NCBI GenBank assembly: GCA_900557255.1
Contig: USSA01000060.1
Span: 1-15,349, forward strand
Direction: 5' to 3'
From: an uncultured Prevotella sp.
GTDB taxonomy: Bacteria; Bacteroidota; Bacteroidia; Bacteroidales; Bacteroidaceae
DNA: 15,349 nucleotides
Shown: in pieces, positions 13,698 to 15,349 of the stretch
Layout of the letters: each line of letters begins with the position of its first letter
Position numbering within the stretch: position 1 is the stretch's first letter
Made by a program: the position numbers and the translations under genes
The notes under the pieces: generated by a model
What the model was told of the DNA's origin: nothing
Databases searched by the model: none
Seen by the model: only the letters and a program-made list of their open reading frames with translations

Positions 13698-13798
13698 AAG
13701 AGTGGTGAAGAGTGGGTGAAGAGTTGTCTCTATCTCTTCACCCCCCGAAACCCCTCTGTTTATGGGCATTTCCGGGCTTCAGGTGAAGAGTGAAGAGT
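13694..13798 (-). repeat. Right 105-bp inverted repeat flanking the VapE-like gene
   Basis: Mirror partner of 12248-12352, with the same internal order: inner three GGTGAAGAGT-type units, hairpin core, outer two heptads ending in GAAGAGT. It falls inside the predicted 5' leader of the VapE-like transcript, 54 bp upstream of the ATG. Confidence 0.92.
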
Positions 13799-13847
13799 TT
13801 CAGCTCATTTATGGCTCAGCATTTCGCCGCTCTTTCGTTTTCGATTG

Positions 13848-13879
13848 CAAAGTTAATACTTCCCTTCACCGATTCCAAA
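13848..13879 (-). promoter_or_regulatory. Promoter of the VapE-like gene
   Basis: On the minus strand TTTG (13876-13879) and TAACTTTG (13848-13855) are 20 bp apart, a textbook Bacteroidota promoter. It lies outside the right inverted repeat, so the mRNA would have a leader of about 200 nt that includes this repeat. No longer reading frame intervenes before the VapE ATG. Confidence 0.6.
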
Positions 13880-13945
13880 TTTTCCCCGCCACCTTCCCGC
13901 TACTTTTCTGAAATCAGGGAAGAAACAAGGGGGCTACGGGGAAAA
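13880..13945. repeat. Nested inverted repeat just upstream of the VapE promoter
   Basis: TTTTCCCC (13880-13887) pairs with GGGGAAAA (13938-13945), and inside it CTTCCC (13893-13898) pairs with GGGAAG (13917-13922). It abuts the -33 box, so it could be a regulatory binding region. Confidence 0.5.
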
Positions 13946-14222
13946 GTATGGGGAATTTCTTCAAAATCCTTGTCTTAATCTGGATAATTTGCTTCGAATT
14001 CGCTCATTTGTGTAGAGGATAATTTGCCTAAATAGTGACAACAATTAATATTTTGTAATTTGGGTGTATAACGTACTTTCGACTTCAATTTAGCTAATAG
14101 TCTAAATTGAAACCAATAAAAAAAGTACACAACAAAGTTTTCTAAAAGATCAAGGATTGAAAAACTATTTAAAGAATAGAACTTTTATCAAACGTGTTAC
14201 ACAAATTGAGACACCTTAGCCG
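13946..14222. other. AT-rich intergenic region with one hairpin
   Basis: No gene was recognised. A 10-bp inverted repeat, TTCAATTTAG (14084-14093) and CTAAATTGAA (14102-14111), surrounds an 8-nt loop without a U-tract. The rest is AT-rich and lacks clear promoter pairs. Confidence 0.4.
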
Positions 14223-14230
14223 TAATTTTG
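14223..14230 (+). promoter_or_regulatory. -7 box for the 317-aa hypothetical gene
   Basis: TAATTTTG fits TAnnTTTG and is 26 bp upstream of the ATG at 14257. The -33 region is weak. Its position argues against using the in-frame ATG at 14194. Confidence 0.5.
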
Positions 14231-14256
14231 CAGCCGAAATAAAAAATAATTGTATT

Positions 14257-15210
14257 ATGACATTAAAAGAATTACTAGACTCGCTTTCGTTTGACGAAAT
14301 TGCACCTTTCCTCATAAGGCATTATACATACGATTATGCGCCAGGAGATTTGGTACCATATAAACAGCATTTCGATTATCTTCGCAGTCTTACGCCCACC
14401 AGTCAGGAGCTTATAGAAAACAAAAAAGTTCGAATATCCTTGGGCAAGCATAAACTGAACGCTTACCCTTTGGAAGGAGATGATTGGGAGGATAGCTTAG
14501 CAAAAGAAATTGTCTTGGACAAAGATGTGAAGGCAAGCCTCGCTGAAATCGCAGCCTGTTGCTTGTGGCATACGTCATTTTGGGGCTACTTGCCCTACCA
14601 GCGTGAAGAAACTGATCTGAGATTAATACGCACAGCAAAATTTTATAAGAACAAGTTTTCTGAGATTATCCCCTCAAAACGGGAAATGATGCAGATTCCT
14701 TCTTTCCGCAACAAGATAAGGAGCGATATGAAAAGTGTGCGTAAGAATCATCCCAAAAGGAATGGGGAAAAAAGAAAATTGTTCGGGTTCAAAAGAAAAA
14801 GACTCTGGCGTTTCTGGAAACGTGTTCTTATCAATCATGAATATGACAGGCGTATCAAGTACTGTTCTCCTTTCATTGAATATATATCAAAGGAAAGAAA
14901 TGATGCCTACAGATATGGAATGCTTTATAGAGCCAACCATATTAACATCCTGCGACTTGAAAGCTATGCCTTTGATGCTTCTAAACGTTTTGACTATATC
15001 AAGGAACTCGTTGAAAAGTATGGCGCAATGAATGATATTACCCGATATGCCAACTGTATTATCTGTGTGAGTTTTTCTTCTGCACATCCTCTTCATGAGA
15101 TGCTGGAAATACAGCATTTTTTTGTGGATCTGCTTCCTAAAATGTTTTGCCCCAGAGTAGATAATTCTCTCGGAGAAGAAATAAGAATAGATGTGGCTTA
15201 TTACGAATAA
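14257..15210 (+). CDS. Hypothetical protein, 317 residues, function unknown
   Basis: A soluble protein with no signal peptide or TM segment. The N-terminal half has a compact pattern (MTLKELLDSLSFDEIAPFLI, LNAYPLEGDDWEDSL, EIAACCLWHTSFWGY). A strongly basic middle (about 152-200, many Lys/Arg and Trp) and a helical C-terminal part (about 200-317) follow. The N-terminal pattern reminds me of a Bacteroidales family of unknown function (possibly DUF6557), but this is recall, not a search. The ATG at 14257 is chosen because a -7 box lies between it and the more upstream in-frame ATG. The gene is more AT-rich than the exporter genes and is isolated, next to the VapE-like unit; it could be accessory DNA. 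Confidence 0.7.
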   Translation: MTLKELLDSLSFDEIAPFLIRHYTYDYAPGDLVPYKQHFDYLRSLTPTSQELIENKKVRISLGKHKLNAYPLEGDDWEDSLAKEIVLDKDVKASLAEIAACCLWHTSFWGYLPYQREETDLRLIRTAKFYKNKFSEIIPSKREMMQIPSFRNKIRSDMKSVRKNHPKRNGEKRKLFGFKRKRLWRFWKRVLINHEYDRRIKYCSPFIEYISKERNDAYRYGMLYRANHINILRLESYAFDASKRFDYIKELVEKYGAMNDITRYANCIICVSFSSAHPLHEMLEIQHFFVDLLPKMFCPRVDNSLGEEIRIDVAYYE

Positions 15211-15349
15211 AAAATGACTTCAAACAATATTTAAGAGTATAGAACGTTTTCCATATAAAAAGATTCAAAATATGACTGCATTGGAGAAATATATTTGAGC
15301 CCACTTTAAAAAGTAAGGCCTGTTTAAAATGTTTATATTTCACGAAAAT

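Larger units (their letters stand above)
12248..13798. mobile_element. Candidate 1.55-kb unit: VapE-like helicase bounded by 105-bp inverted repeats
   Basis: The only gene inside is the helicase, and both ends are long, ungapped inverted repeats of equal length. This resembles a transposable or formerly replicating unit, but no transposase, recombinase or target-site duplication was found and the outer flanks differ. The boundaries are those of the repeat alignment. It could instead be a fixed gene with structured 5' and 3' UTRs. Confidence 0.4.

Noticed and set aside
12240..13806. Target-site duplication around the VapE unit
   Set aside because: The outer flanks (...GCGAAAA and TTCAGCT...) share no direct repeat, so a simple transposition scar is not supported.
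14194..14256. Extended N-terminus of the 317-aa hypothetical protein
   Set aside because: A -7 promoter box lies within this stretch, and the family-like N-terminus MTLKELLDSL begins at 14257.
15211..15349. Possible gene or element at the right edge
   Set aside because: Only AT-rich sequence with very short frames and a tiny ACTTT-AA-AAAGT inverted repeat; nothing supportable.

Overview
The window looks like a chromosomal stretch from a Bacteroidota gut-type bacterium, most likely Prevotellaceae (Prevotella/Segatella). The signs are the promoter style (TTTG or TTGG, about 20 bp, then TAnnTTTG), A-rich leaders in place of Shine-Dalgarno sites, mid-40s GC with AT-rich gaps, and the gene families present: a periplasmic GH36 alpha-galactosidase, Bacteroidota-type ABC exporters, and a VapE/VirE-like helicase. 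The genus is an inference from pattern and was not tested by a search.

Layout. The left edge (about 1-200) carries a strong leftward promoter and a boxA-like leader that probably belongs to an rRNA operon lying outside the window. Next come a secreted alpha-galactosidase (350-2545, minus) and a hemolysin III/PAQR-like 7-TM membrane protein (2873-3529, plus) with its own promoter and terminator. A compact three-gene operon follows (3771-5842, plus): ABC ATPase, 6-TM permease and a YtrA-like GntR repressor, possibly with a 24-residue hydrophobic peptide overlapping the last stop codon. A second, MacAB-like exporter operon (6004-10697, plus) encodes an ATPase, two FtsX/MacB permeases and a HlyD-type adaptor, with no outer-membrane TolC partner in view. 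Its terminator is partly built from the last codons of the adaptor. Convergent to it is nagB (10735-11526, minus), preceded by a Cys-rich DUF6078-like protein (11612-12064, minus). The right part holds a stand-alone VapE-family SF3-type helicase (12375-13640, minus) and an unrecognised 317-aa protein (14257-15210, plus).

The most unusual feature is a family of short repeats built on the heptad GTGAAGA. In the exporter operon, arrays of four heptads ending in AATTC or AATCC begin right after stop codons. Two of these arrays have an inverted partner before the next gene, which would fold into inter-cistronic hairpins, and one partner supplies the N-terminal codons of the downstream permease. 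A third junction has the same four-heptad-plus-AATTC format with a different word (AATGTTG). The same GTGAAGA word builds two 105-bp inverted repeats (about 86 % identical without gaps) that bracket the VapE helicase gene. Each repeat has iteron-like triplets at its inner end and a hairpin at its outer end. A 19-bp motif, CCTTATATATAATAAGGTG, occurs exactly twice and partially twice more, always between genes. Together these suggest a helicase-bearing, repeat-bounded unit related to an interspersed repeat family; mobility or replication activity is a hypothesis, not shown by the sequence.
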